From assembly GCF_002939785.1 (NCBI RefSeq), contig NZ_MDEC01000024.1, positions 1 through 64,000 on the forward strand: a DNA stretch of 64,000 bases. Direction: 5' to 3'. Below the pieces are notes generated by a model. The model was not told where the DNA came from and did not search any database. It saw only the letters and a program-made list of their open reading frames with translations. Position numbers and translations under genes: made by a program. Position 1 is the first letter of the stretch; each line of letters opens with the position of its first letter. This stretch comes from Xanthomonas codiaei (GTDB lineage: Bacteria; Pseudomonadota; Gammaproteobacteria; Xanthomonadales; Xanthomonadaceae). Shown one piece after another: positions 37,885-46,603 of this stretch.

Positions 37885-38445
37885 ATGGACAAGGACGAGC
37901 TGAAGGAACTGGCCAGGGCGCTGGCGCTGATGGCCACCACGCTGGAGACCCGCGATCAGCGCCAGCAGGCCGCCATCGAGCGGCAGATGGCTGAGCTGCG
38001 CGGCATCGCCGTGCGCAACGGGGAGCAGATCGAGCGCCTGGTCGGTGGCGCGGTACCGCGGCTGCAGCAGGCCTGGCAACAGGCGCTCGACAGCAGCCTG
38101 GCGCCTGCCTCGCGGCGCCTGGAGGCGACCGTCTCGCGCTCGGGCGCGGCGCTGGATGCGCTGGAAGTGGCGCACCAGGCGCTGCGCCAGCAGTGGCTGA
38201 GGCGCGCCTGGATCGCCAGCGCCGGCCTGATCGTTGCCGCGTTGCTGGCCTGCGCATGCACTGCCTACCTGCTCGGCCAGGCGCGCCAGGAGCTGGCCCG
38301 CTACCGGGTCGAGGCGCGGGTGCTGCGTGCGGTGGCCCACAGCGATGTGGTGCTGTGTGGCGACCAGCTGTGCGCCAACGTGGACCCACGCGGCGCGCGC
38401 AGCGGCGATCGCAAGCAGTATCGGGCGGTGCGGCCGCGGCCCTGA
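37885..38445 (+). CDS. Small coiled-coil inner-membrane protein linked to the lipase-like gene
   Basis: 186 residues from the ATG at 37885, with aggagagg upstream, 37 bp after the lipase-like gene. An N-terminal helical, Gln/Ala/Arg-rich region (1-105) precedes one membrane helix (about 108-131, ASAGLIVAALLACACTAYLL) and a short conserved-looking tail with two cysteines, SDVVLCGDQLCANVDPRG, SGDRKQYRAVRPR. Family not recognised. It may help localise or release the lipase-like protein. Confidence 0.55.
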   Translation: MDKDELKELARALALMATTLETRDQRQQAAIERQMAELRGIAVRNGEQIERLVGGAVPRLQQAWQQALDSSLAPASRRLEATVSRSGAALDALEVAHQALRQQWLRRAWIASAGLIVAALLACACTAYLLGQARQELARYRVEARVLRAVAHSDVVLCGDQLCANVDPRGARSGDRKQYRAVRPRP

Positions 38446-38524
38446 GCCAGCGCCTGCCGGACGCGACCCCGGACCGATCGGCGCAGCCACGGTACCATTG
38501 GTGGTTTGCGTTACGGCCCGCGCC

Positions 38525-39304
38525 ATGAAAATCGCCTCCTGGAACGTCAACTCGCTCAACGTGCGCCTGCCGCACCTGCAACAGTGGCTCACCGACTTCG
38601 CGCCCGACGTGGTGGGGATCCAGGAAACCAAGCTGGAAGACCATAAGTTCCCGGACGCGGCGCTGGCCGCGCTCGGCTATCGCAGCGTGTTCTGCGGGCA
38701 GAAGACCTACAACGGCGTGGCGATCCTGTCGCGCTCGCCGGCACTGGACGTGCAGATGGGCATCCCCGGCTTCGAGGACGCCCAGCAGCGCGTCATCGCC
38801 GCCACCGTCGACGGGGTGCGCATCGTCAATCTGTACGTGGTCAACGGCCAGGACGTGGGCACCGAGAAATACGCCTACAAGCTGCGCTGGCTGCAGGCCG
38901 CGCGCGAGTGGATCGCCCAGGAGCTGCAGCGGCATCCGCAGCTGGTGGTGCTGGGCGACTTCAACATCGCCCCGGATGCGCGCGACGTGCACGATGCGGC
39001 GGTGTGGAACGAACACCACATCCTGACCTCGGCCGCTGAGCGCGCTGCCCTGGAGCAGCTGCTGGCGCTGGGCTTGCACGATGCATTCCGGCTGCACCAC
39101 GACGACGCCGGGCAGTTCAGCTGGTGGGATTACCGCCAGGCCGGTTTTCGCCGCAACCTTGGGTTGCGGATCGACCTGACCCTGGTGTCGGAGGCGCTGC
39201 GCGCACGCGCGGTGGAGTCGGGCATCGACAGGGAACCACGCACCTGGGAGCGCCCCAGCGACCATGCGCCTGCATGGGTGCGGCTGGCCGAGGCAGGCCA
39301 ATGA
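38525..39304 (+). CDS. xthA: Exodeoxyribonuclease III
   Basis: 259 residues. Base-excision repair AP endonuclease and 3'-5' exonuclease. Mg2+-binding E34 in GIQETKLED, the Y-K-L-R-W loop, D145/N147 in VVLGDFNIAPD, and the C-terminal SDHAPAW with D246 and H247 are in place; KIASWNVNSLNVRL is the family start. Its stop overlaps the GFA gene start by 4 bp. Confidence 0.96.
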   Translation: MKIASWNVNSLNVRLPHLQQWLTDFAPDVVGIQETKLEDHKFPDAALAALGYRSVFCGQKTYNGVAILSRSPALDVQMGIPGFEDAQQRVIAATVDGVRIVNLYVVNGQDVGTEKYAYKLRWLQAAREWIAQELQRHPQLVVLGDFNIAPDARDVHDAAVWNEHHILTSAAERAALEQLLALGLHDAFRLHHDDAGQFSWWDYRQAGFRRNLGLRIDLTLVSEALRARAVESGIDREPRTWERPSDHAPAWVRLAEAGQ

Positions 39305-39738
39305 GCGAACGGCATCTGCGGCGCAGTACCCACAAGATCGGCGAGGTGACGCTGGGCCCGGTGCATCGGCTGAGCTGCCATTGCGGCGCAGTGCAGATCG
39401 ACCTGGACCTGCCGCATGGCCTGCTGGATCCGCGCCGGTGCGATTGCTCGATGTGCCGCCGCCGCGGCGCGGTGGTCGCCTCGGTCACGCTCGACGGCCT
39501 GCACGTCGTGCAGGGCGAGGACGTGCTGCGTCTATATCAGTTCAACACGCAGACCGCCGCGCATTATTTCTGCGGGGTGTGCGGGATCTATACCCATCAC
39601 CGGCGCCGCTCCGATCCCAGCGAGTACGGCTACAACGTCGGCTGCCTGGAGGGCGTCAACCCGTATGCGCTGAGCATCGCCGTACCGGTGGAAGACGGCG
39701 TCAACCATCCGGCAGATCGCGCAGCGGTGCACGATTGA
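39301..39738 (+). CDS. GFA-family zinc-binding protein
   Basis: 145 residues. Cysteines in LSCHCGAVQID, RRCDCSMCRRRGA and YFCGVCGIYTHH follow the glutathione-dependent formaldehyde-activating enzyme (GFA) fold, which binds two zinc ions. The enzymatic role of this family is disputed, and no substrate can be given here. Translationally coupled to xthA. Confidence 0.87.
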   Translation: MSERHLRRSTHKIGEVTLGPVHRLSCHCGAVQIDLDLPHGLLDPRRCDCSMCRRRGAVVASVTLDGLHVVQGEDVLRLYQFNTQTAAHYFCGVCGIYTHHRRRSDPSEYGYNVGCLEGVNPYALSIAVPVEDGVNHPADRAAVHD

Positions 39739-39757
39739 ACCGCAGGGCGGAAACGAC

Positions 39758-39781
39758 AACGCCCGGGCAGGCCGGGCGTTG
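39758..39781. terminator. Bidirectional terminator between GFA and YeaQ-type genes
   Basis: Inverted repeat caacgcccgg / ccgggcgttg with a 4-base loop between two convergent genes. Confidence 0.75.
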
Positions 39782-39807
39782 CGTTGGTCCTACGTGTCGG
39801 TGCCGGC

Positions 39808-40059
39808 TCAGCGCACGCGGCCCCGCGTAAACAGGTTGACGATGGCCAGCAGGATCACCGCACCCACCAGCGACCACACGAAGGTCCACAGCGTGATAGC
39901 CTGGTTGATGCCACCGCCGAACAGCCAGCCGGCAATCATCGCGCCGACGATACCGACCACCACGTTGAGAATGATGCCCTGCTGCGCATCGCGCCGCATG
40001 ATGAGGCTGGCCAGCCAACCCACGATGCCACCGACGATCAACCAGATGATGATGCCCAT
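39808..40059 (-). CDS. YeaQ/YmgE/GlsB-family small membrane protein
   Basis: 83 residues from the ATG at 40059. Three hydrophobic segments with the family's glycine motifs: MGIIIWLIVGGIVGWLASLIM, written here in its two parts IIIWLIVGGI and GWLASLIMR, then VVVGIVGAMIAGWLFGG and a last helix ending AIVNLFTRGR. Often linked to envelope or general stress in proteobacteria. The upstream side lies divergent to the phosphopantetheinyl transferase gene. Confidence 0.88.
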   Translation of the reverse strand: MGIIIWLIVGGIVGWLASLIMRRDAQQGIILNVVVGIVGAMIAGWLFGGGINQAITLWTFVWSLVGAVILLAIVNLFTRGRVR

Positions 40060-40185
40060 GCTGACGCTCTCCTCGTTCGTTCGCACCGGAAGCGATGCGT
40101 GGGCGCCATTGGACGTAGCCACCCGTGAAGCAGCTGTCGAGTGCGTTGGACGCAATCGTGGTGCAGTCGGTTTGGTGTGCGCCGC

Positions 40186-40782
40186 GTGACGGCGCAGGCG
40201 CAGTGGCAGCTGGGTCCGGTGCAGCTATGGCTGCGGCCGCACCGGCACGGCGAACGCGGTGAGCCGCAGGCGCGGCAATTGCTGGGCCAGGCGCTGGCGC
40301 TGGACCCGGCGCAGGTGCCGTTGCTGCGCGATGCGCGCGGCCGCCCGACCCTGCAGCCGGCCCTGCCCGGCTGGGACACCGGCTGGAGCCATAGTGGCGA
40401 ATATCTGCTGGTCGGCCTGGGCCAGGGCGTGCGGCTGGGCGTGGACCTGGAGCGCATCCGCCCGCGCCCGCGCCTGCTGGAGATCGCGCAGCGGTTCTTC
40501 CACGCCGGCGAACTGGCGTTGCTCGGCCGCCTGGCGCCGGACGCACAACAGGCGCTGTTTTTTCGCCTGTGGTGCGCCAAGGAAGCCTTGCTCAAGGCGC
40601 ACGGGCATGGCGTGTCGTTCGGCCTGCATCGGCTGGCGTACGCGCTGGCGCCGGATGGCGCCTTGCGCCTGCACTGGTGCGACCCCGCACTCGGCCAGGC
40701 GGCGCGTTGGCAGCTGCACGAATGGCAGGCCACGCCGGACTGCCGCGCGGCGCTGGCGTTCCACCCTCACGCTACCGCGTGA
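40186..40782 (+). CDS. 4'-phosphopantetheinyl transferase (Sfp/AcpT-type)
   Basis: 198 residues from the GTG at 40186 (MTAQAQWQLG); in-frame GTGs at 40141 and 40177 are alternatives. Transfers phosphopantetheine from CoA to a carrier protein of fatty acid, polyketide or peptide synthesis. Mg2+-binding D87 and E89 in LGVDLERI, and E133/K137 in LWCAKEALLKAHG, are the Sfp superfamily motifs; WSHSGEY is the CoA-binding turn. The partner carrier protein is unknown; aryl polyene (xanthomonadin) synthesis is one possibility in this genus. Confidence 0.85.
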   Translation: MTAQAQWQLGPVQLWLRPHRHGERGEPQARQLLGQALALDPAQVPLLRDARGRPTLQPALPGWDTGWSHSGEYLLVGLGQGVRLGVDLERIRPRPRLLEIAQRFFHAGELALLGRLAPDAQQALFFRLWCAKEALLKAHGHGVSFGLHRLAYALAPDGALRLHWCDPALGQAARWQLHEWQATPDCRAALAFHPHATA

Positions 40783-40884
40783 GGCATCGCGCCGTACGGC
40801 AGGAACGGCTGACGGAACTGCGCACCGCTGTCCGGGGTGGTAGTCCCGACTCCCTGCCTTCGTGCCACCTGCGATAATCGCGCC

Positions 40885-41523
40885 ATGAACGATGCCGCAC
40901 TTGCCCCCGATGTTTCCGCCGCGCTCGAACGCGGCCTGCAGGCCCAATCCCTGGATGCGGCCTTCGCTGCGCCGTTGCTGCGCTATCTCGCGCTGCTGGT
41001 GCGTTGGAACAAGACCTATAACCTCACCGCCGTGCGCGACCCGCGCGAGATGGTCACCCGCCACCTGCTCGATTCGCTGGCCATGCAGCCGTACATCGCC
41101 AGCGGCACCCTGGCCGACCTGGGCACCGGCCCCGGCCTGCCCGGCATCCCACTGGCCATCACCCGCCCGCAGCTGCAGGTGACGCTGGTGGAGAGCAATG
41201 GCAAGAAGGCGCGCTTCATGCGCGAGGCCCTGCGGCATTTGGAGTTGCGCAATGCTCGCGTGGCCGAGTCGCGCGCCGAGGCGGTGGACGAGCCAGCTGC
41301 CTACGACCACCTCACCGCACGCGCGCTGGATACCCTGGCCGGCATCATCGCCGTCGGCGGCCACCTGTTGCGTCCGGGCGGCAGCCTGCTGGCGATGAAG
41401 GGCGTGTACCCGCACGAGGAAATCGCCGCACTGCCCGCCGGATGGACGTTGGGCGAGGTGCATCCGCTGCAGGTACCCGGCCTGGATGGCGAGCGACACC
41501 TGGTGGTGGTACGCAAGGCCTGA
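40885..41523 (+). CDS. rsmG: 16S rRNA (guanine527-N7)-methyltransferase
   Basis: 212 residues. Methylates G527 of 16S rRNA with SAM. The start [26 protein letters not shown] and the SAM-binding [17 protein letters not shown] are diagnostic of RsmG (GidB). In many genomes it is near the chromosome partition genes; here it is followed by a REP array. Confidence 0.96.
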   Translation: MNDAALAPDVSAALERGLQAQSLDAAFAAPLLRYLALLVRWNKTYNLTAVRDPREMVTRHLLDSLAMQPYIASGTLADLGTGPGLPGIPLAITRPQLQVTLVESNGKKARFMREALRHLELRNARVAESRAEAVDEPAAYDHLTARALDTLAGIIAVGGHLLRPGGSLLAMKGVYPHEEIAALPAGWTLGEVHPLQVPGLDGERHLVVVRKA

Positions 41524-41548
41524 GCCCGGATCACGTCACGGGGTCGCC

Positions 41549-42275
41549 GCGCCCCTCACCCCAACCCTCTCCCGCGTGCGGGAGAGGGGGGCAAACACTG
41601 CTCCCGACCAGCCCACCGACTCCATCCCCCGCTGGCGGGGGAAGGTGCCCGTAGGGCGGATGGGGGGCAGCGCGCCCGGCGATCTCTGAAGTGGGTCGAA
41701 ACTGCCAAAGCCCCCTCATCCGGCGCTGCGCGCCACCTTCTCCCGCAGGCGGGAGAAGGAATGGGTGGGCGGATGGGGCGGCGCGCCCGGCAATCTCTGA
41801 AGCGGGTCGAAACTGCCAAAGCTCCCTCATCCGGCGCTGCGCGCCACCTTCTACCGCAGGCGGGAGAAGGAATGGCTGGCCGGGAGTAGATGCGAGAGCG
41901 GGAAAATAGGGATGGGGGCTCTCCCGCAGGCGGAGAGAGGCAAGCATTGCTCCCGAGCGTTCCCGACCAGCCCACCGACTCCTTCCCCCGCTTGCGGGGG
42001 AAGGTGCCCATAGGGCGGATGGGGGCAGCGCGCCCGGCGATCTCTGAAGCGGGTCGACTGCCAAAGCCCCTCATCCGGCGCTGCGCGCCACCTTCTTCCG
42101 CAAGCGGGAAAAGGAATGGCTGGGCGGGAGTAGATGCGAGAGCGGGAAAAGAGGGATGGGGGCTCTCCCGCAGGCGGAGAGGGGCAAGCATTGCTCCCGA
42201 GCGTTCCCGACCAGCCCACCAACTCCTTCCCCCGCTTGCGGGGGAAGGTGCCCGCAGGGCGGATGGGGGCAGCAC
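41549..42275 (+). repeat. REP-rich array with two tandem ~245-bp units
   Basis: At least eight REP-like hairpins in alternating orientation. A partial unit (41670-41780) and two long units (41781-42027 and 42028-42272) each run gcgcgcccgg, gatctctgaag, an outward ccggcgctgcgcgccacc and ctcccgcaggcgggag hairpin, then gagtagatgcgagagcggg, ggctctcccgc and a further reverse hairpin with ttgcgggggaaggtgccc. Unit spacing measured on gagtagatgcgag is 244 bp. Little room remains for a promoter of the downstream gene. Confidence 0.85.
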
Positions 42276-42349
42276 CGACACTCCAGCCATGCAACTGCAC
42301 CAGCCCACGCTGGGACTTCCGGCCCATGGCAGCGCACACGCGGGCTGCC

Positions 42350-44200
42350 ATGATCGGGCGTTCGCTCCAGATCAGGCTTCCGTACGTGACCTCTCCGCTC
42401 GCCACCGCTCTCGCGCTCGCCCTGCTGGGCACCTCGTTCGCTGCCACGACCCAGGCCGCCACGCCGCCGGCACCGGCCACGCTGACCGCGGAAGCACCCG
42501 CCGATGCACGCTTCCGCGCGATCTACGAAAAGGAATGGGCATGGCGGCAGGCCGAGACCGGCCAGGCCGACGAAGACACCGACACCACCGGCGACAACAC
42601 CCATCTGCCCGACGTCGGCCCGGCCGCGCAGCAGGCGCGCCTGGCGGTGTGGGACGGCGTGCTCAAGCAGCTCGACGGCATCGATCCCAAGCAGCTCTCG
42701 CCGGCCAACCGGATCAACTTCGCCATCTACCGCCCGCAGGTGGAGAACCTTGCCGCCGAAGTGCGCCTGCGCGCCTACGAGATGCCGTTCAATTCGGATA
42801 GTTCGTTCTGGTCCAATCTCGGCTTCATGGCACAGCGGCCGATGAAGAGCGCGGCCGAGTACCGCGCCTACATCGCGCGCCTGAACGATGTGCCGCGTTA
42901 CTTCGACCAGCAGATCGCCAACATGCGCAGCGGCCTGGCGCGTGGCTTCAGCGTGCCGCGTGCGGTGCTGGACGGGCGCGATGTCTCCATCGCCAGCGTG
43001 GCCGAGGTCAAGGACCCCACCGAATCGACCTTCTACGCACCGTTCAAGCAGCTACCGGCGCAGATTCCCGCCGCCGAGCAGGCGCAGCTGCGCGAACAGG
43101 CCAAGGCGGCGCTGCGCACTGCCGTCCTTCCGGCGTACAGCAAGCTGCTGAGCTTCTTTCGTAACGACTACATGCCCAAGGCACGCACCACGCTGGCCGC
43201 GGAAGCCATGCCCGACGGCAAGGCGTTCTATCGCCAGCAGATCCGCGAATACACCACGCTAGAACTGACGCCCGAACAGATCCACCAGATCGGCCTGGAC
43301 GAAGTGGCGCGCATCCAGACCCAGATGAACGCGATCATCCAGCAGGTCGGTTTCAAGGGCAGCTTCGCGCAATTTCTGACCTTCCTGCGCACCGATCCGC
43401 AGTTCTACGCCAAGACCCCGCAGGAGTTGCTCGATCGCGCCGCGTGGATTTCCAAGCGCGTGGACGGGCAGGTGGGCAAGTTCATCGGCACGCTGCCGCG
43501 CGGGCGCTTCACCATCAAGCCGGTGCCCGAGGACATCGCGCCGTTCTGGACCGCCGGCCGTGGCGGCGCGACGACCTATTGGGTCAACACCTACAACCTG
43601 CCGTCGCGGCCGCTGTACAACCTGCCGGCGCTGACCCTGCACGAGTCCTCGCCCGGTCATTCGCTGCAGGGCTCGGTGGCGCTGGAACAGGGCGAGCAGC
43701 CGGCGTTCCGCCGCGAGAACTACATCTCCGCCTATGGCGAAGGCTGGGCGCTGTACACCGAAAAACTCGGCCAGGAAATGGGCATCTACGAGACACCGTA
43801 CGAAGAGTTCGGCCGGCTCACCTACGAGATGTGGCGCGCCTGCCGGCTGGTGATCGACACCGGCGTGCACCACGACGGCTGGACCCGCGAACAGGCGCTG
43901 GCCTATCTGCGCGACCGCACCGCGCTCAGCGAACACGAAGTCACCACCGAAGTGGACCGCTACATCTCCTGGCCCGGCCAGGCGCTGAGCTACAAGCTGG
44001 GCGAGATCAGCATCGTCAAGCTGCGCGCCGAAGCCGAGAAGGAACTGGGCGATCGCTTCGACATCAAGGCCTTCCACGACGTGGTGTTGCGCCAGGGCTC
44101 GGTCACGCTGCCGGTGCTCGAGCAGCAGGTGCGCGCCTTCATCGCCGAGAGCAAGGCGCGCCCGGCGAAGACCAAGCCGGCCACTGCTGCCACACCCTGA
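42350..44200 (+). CDS. DUF885 exported metallopeptidase-like protein
   Basis: 616 residues from the ATG at 42350, which gives a good signal peptide (SPLATALALALLGTSFAATTQAA); the ATG at 42326 would add eight residues. DUF885 proteins have an alpha-helical zinc-peptidase fold. The metal motif LHESSPGHSLQ (H-E-x-x-P-G-H) and EGWALYTEKLG are clear, with a second H-D-G-W segment (VHHDGWTREQA). Substrate unknown. Probably periplasmic. Confidence 0.85.
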   Translation: MIGRSLQIRLPYVTSPLATALALALLGTSFAATTQAATPPAPATLTAEAPADARFRAIYEKEWAWRQAETGQADEDTDTTGDNTHLPDVGPAAQQARLAVWDGVLKQLDGIDPKQLSPANRINFAIYRPQVENLAAEVRLRAYEMPFNSDSSFWSNLGFMAQRPMKSAAEYRAYIARLNDVPRYFDQQIANMRSGLARGFSVPRAVLDGRDVSIASVAEVKDPTESTFYAPFKQLPAQIPAAEQAQLREQAKAALRTAVLPAYSKLLSFFRNDYMPKARTTLAAEAMPDGKAFYRQQIREYTTLELTPEQIHQIGLDEVARIQTQMNAIIQQVGFKGSFAQFLTFLRTDPQFYAKTPQELLDRAAWISKRVDGQVGKFIGTLPRGRFTIKPVPEDIAPFWTAGRGGATTYWVNTYNLPSRPLYNLPALTLHESSPGHSLQGSVALEQGEQPAFRRENYISAYGEGWALYTEKLGQEMGIYETPYEEFGRLTYEMWRACRLVIDTGVHHDGWTREQALAYLRDRTALSEHEVTTEVDRYISWPGQALSYKLGEISIVKLRAEAEKELGDRFDIKAFHDVVLRQGSVTLPVLEQQVRAFIAESKARPAKTKPATAATP

Positions 44201-44220
44201 CCCACCGAGGCCGCACCTGC

Positions 44221-44625
44221 GTAGGAGCGGCCCTGGCCGCGACGCCGTCCCGAGAGCCGCCACGCCGTGGCGCTTGATCGCATCGCCGGCACCGCTGGTT
44301 GGATCGGTTTTCTGCATCCGGTGCCGGCACCGCGTCGCGGCCGGGTCCGCTCCTACGAAGCAGTGTGCGCCTCAGCCATCCATCGACGCCGCGCTCCGCG
44401 TAGGAGCGGCCCTGGCCGCGACGCCGTCCCGAGAGCCGCCACGCCGTGGCGCTTGATCGCATCGCCGGCACCGCTGGTTGGATCGGTTTTCTGCATCCGG
44501 TGCCGGCACCGCGTCGCGGCCGGGTCCGCTCCTACGAAGCATGTGTGCGTCAGCCATCCCATCGACACCGCACCCCCGTAGGAGCGGCCCTGGCCGCGAA
44601 GCCGTCCCGATAGCCGCCACGGCTA
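44221..44625. repeat. 2.3 tandem copies of a ~179-bp repeat with gtaggagcgg ends
   Basis: Copies start at 44221, 44400 and 44578. Each holds inverted ends gtaggagcgg and ccgctcctac with ggccctggccgcgacgccg inside, and an inner gccggcaccgctggttgg. Only the first 45-48 bp of copy 3 remain. It belongs to the same family as the inverted repeat at 13549. Confidence 0.88.
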
Positions 44626-44695
44626 ATGCGGGCCCCCGCCCGCCATCGCCCATCTGCGATTGTGTAACCGCGCTGGCCCCGATACGCTGCCGCCC

Positions 44696-45079
44696 ATGCT
44701 GCTCCGCCGCGCCCGTCGATTGCCTTCCTTGCTGCGCCTGATGGCGTTGCTGGTACTGGTGCTGGGCGTGCTGGTGGCACCGGTGGCCTGCGCGCTGGGC
44801 GATGTGCATGCGCTGGCGCACGACCAGGCACACCTGGACAACAGCGCACCGCACGGCCACGACGGTGCCGACGAAGACGATGCCGGCGAGCGCGATGGAG
44901 CCGGCCTGCTGCATGCCCTGATGCACAGCGGCTACTGCCATGGGCATAGCCCGGCGATGCTGCCGGCGCTGGCCTGGGGGCAGTTGCCGCTGCGCGCGCA
45001 GGTGCAACCGGCCGCGCTGGTCACCGATTACCGATCGCACCGGATCGAAACCCTGTTGCGGCCCCCGATCGCGGCCTGA
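44696..45079 (+). CDS. CzcI-like histidine-rich exported protein
   Basis: 127 residues from the ATG at 44696. One N-terminal hydrophobic segment (LMALLVLVLGVLVAPVACAL) acts as signal or anchor. The rest is rich in His, Asp and Glu (HALAHDQAHLD, PHGHDGADEDDAG, MHSGYCHGHS), suited to metal binding. The position directly before czcC is that of CzcI or related regulatory/periplasmic proteins of metal-efflux operons. Confidence 0.65.
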   Translation: MLLRRARRLPSLLRLMALLVLVLGVLVAPVACALGDVHALAHDQAHLDNSAPHGHDGADEDDAGERDGAGLLHALMHSGYCHGHSPAMLPALAWGQLPLRAQVQPAALVTDYRSHRIETLLRPPIAA

Positions 45080-45134
45080 TGCCTTGCCGGCGGCTGCCGG
45101 CGGTCCATCGATCCCGATTCGCGGAGACACCCAC

Positions 45135-46400
45135 ATGTGGTTGCGACTGGCGGCTGTTGCCGCCCTCGCGGTCGTGCCGTGCGCCATGGCGCAGGACGTA
45201 CCGCCCCAAACCGTGCTGACCCTGGACGACGCCATTGCGCGCGTCGCCGCCAAGCACCCCGATCTGCGTCTGGCCGACGGCCAGCAGGCCGTGCTCGCCG
45301 CCGAGGCGCAGCGCGATGCCCTGCGCCCGCCGCTGCGCGTGGGCGCAGAGATCGAAAACGTGTTCGGCACTGGGCCGACCCGCGCGCTGGACCAGGCCGA
45401 GCTCACGGTCACCCTGGCCAGCGTGCTGGAACGCGGCGGCAAGCTGGATGCACGCCGCACCCTGGCGCAGGCGCGCATCGATGCGCTGGCGCCACAACGC
45501 GCACTGGCGCGCCTGGACGTGCTGGCCGAGGTGGCGCGCCGCTACCTGGCCATCACTGCCGCACGCCAGCGCCACGCCATTGCGCTGGAAACCCTGGCGC
45601 AGCGCCAGCGCACGGTCGCCGCCGCGCGCCAGCGGCTGCAGGCCGGCGCCTCGCCGGAGTCGGTGCTGCTCGCCGCACAGGCATTGCAGGCGCGTGCGGA
45701 ACTGGAGCGCGACCGCGCACACCTGGACGTCAGCACTGCACGTCGGCAACTGGCGCTGCTGTGGGGGGCGCGTAACCTGGACGCCGGCGACACCAGTGGC
45801 GATGCCCTGCAGCTGCCGGACATTCCGGACTTCGAGGTGGTGGCGCAGTTGCTCGACAGCACGCCGGAACTGGCCCGCCTGACCAGCGAGCAGCGCCTGC
45901 GCGAAGCGCGGCTGCAGCTGGCCCGCAGCCAGGCCAGCCCGGACCTGGACTGGCAAGTGGGTGTGCGCCGGCTCGAAAACAACAACGCCACCGCGCTGGT
46001 AGGCAGTGTGTCGCTCGCACTCGGCAGTGCCGGTCGCGCGCAGCCGGAGATCCGTGCCGCACAGGCCGAGCTGTCGCTGCTGGACATCGAACGTCAATCG
46101 CAGGCGTTGCAGCTGTACGCCACCCTGGCCGATGCGCACGGGCGTTACCGTGCCGGCCAGCTGGAAGTGGCGCGCATGCGCGATGAGGTGTTGCCGGCAT
46201 TGGCGCGTGCCGATGCGGCGGCCGAACGTGCCTACCGCGCCGGCGCCACCAGTTATCTGGACTGGGCGCAGCTGCAGGCGCAGCGCAGCGATGCACGCCA
46301 GCAGCAGCTCGCTGCCGCAGTGGAAGCGCAGACCGCCTTGATCGAGATCCAGCGCCTCACCGGCCAACCGTTTGTCGTCACCGCGCAGGCAACCCCATGA
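45135..46400 (+). CDS. czcC: CzcC-like outer-membrane factor of RND metal efflux
   Basis: 421 residues. Signal peptide to AMAQ, then TolC-type helical repeats: LDDAIARVAAKHPDLRLADGQ, long coiled-coil helices (LAEVARRYLAITAARQRH, LAAAVEAQTALIEIQRLTGQ) and a short barrel portion. Forms the outer-membrane channel of a CzcCBA complex. First of three efflux genes; 203 bp precede czcB. Confidence 0.88.
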   Translation: MWLRLAAVAALAVVPCAMAQDVPPQTVLTLDDAIARVAAKHPDLRLADGQQAVLAAEAQRDALRPPLRVGAEIENVFGTGPTRALDQAELTVTLASVLERGGKLDARRTLAQARIDALAPQRALARLDVLAEVARRYLAITAARQRHAIALETLAQRQRTVAAARQRLQAGASPESVLLAAQALQARAELERDRAHLDVSTARRQLALLWGARNLDAGDTSGDALQLPDIPDFEVVAQLLDSTPELARLTSEQRLREARLQLARSQASPDLDWQVGVRRLENNNATALVGSVSLALGSAGRAQPEIRAAQAELSLLDIERQSQALQLYATLADAHGRYRAGQLEVARMRDEVLPALARADAAAERAYRAGATSYLDWAQLQAQRSDARQQQLAAAVEAQTALIEIQRLTGQPFVVTAQATP

Positions 46401-46603
46401 GCGCGTGCACGGTGATGTCCACGCATGGCTATGCGCTGGGTGACTCCCTGCTGCCCACCGGGGTGGTCGGCACGCGCGCGGCAGTCGTCTTGCACACGGG
46501 GGGCGACCGCTATGGGTGCATGTCCGCCAACGCGCGCTGTGCGCCTTCTCCATTCGCTGCACTGGTCGGCGCACTGCGCCGGCCTTCCAAAGGAGTTCCA
46601 TCG

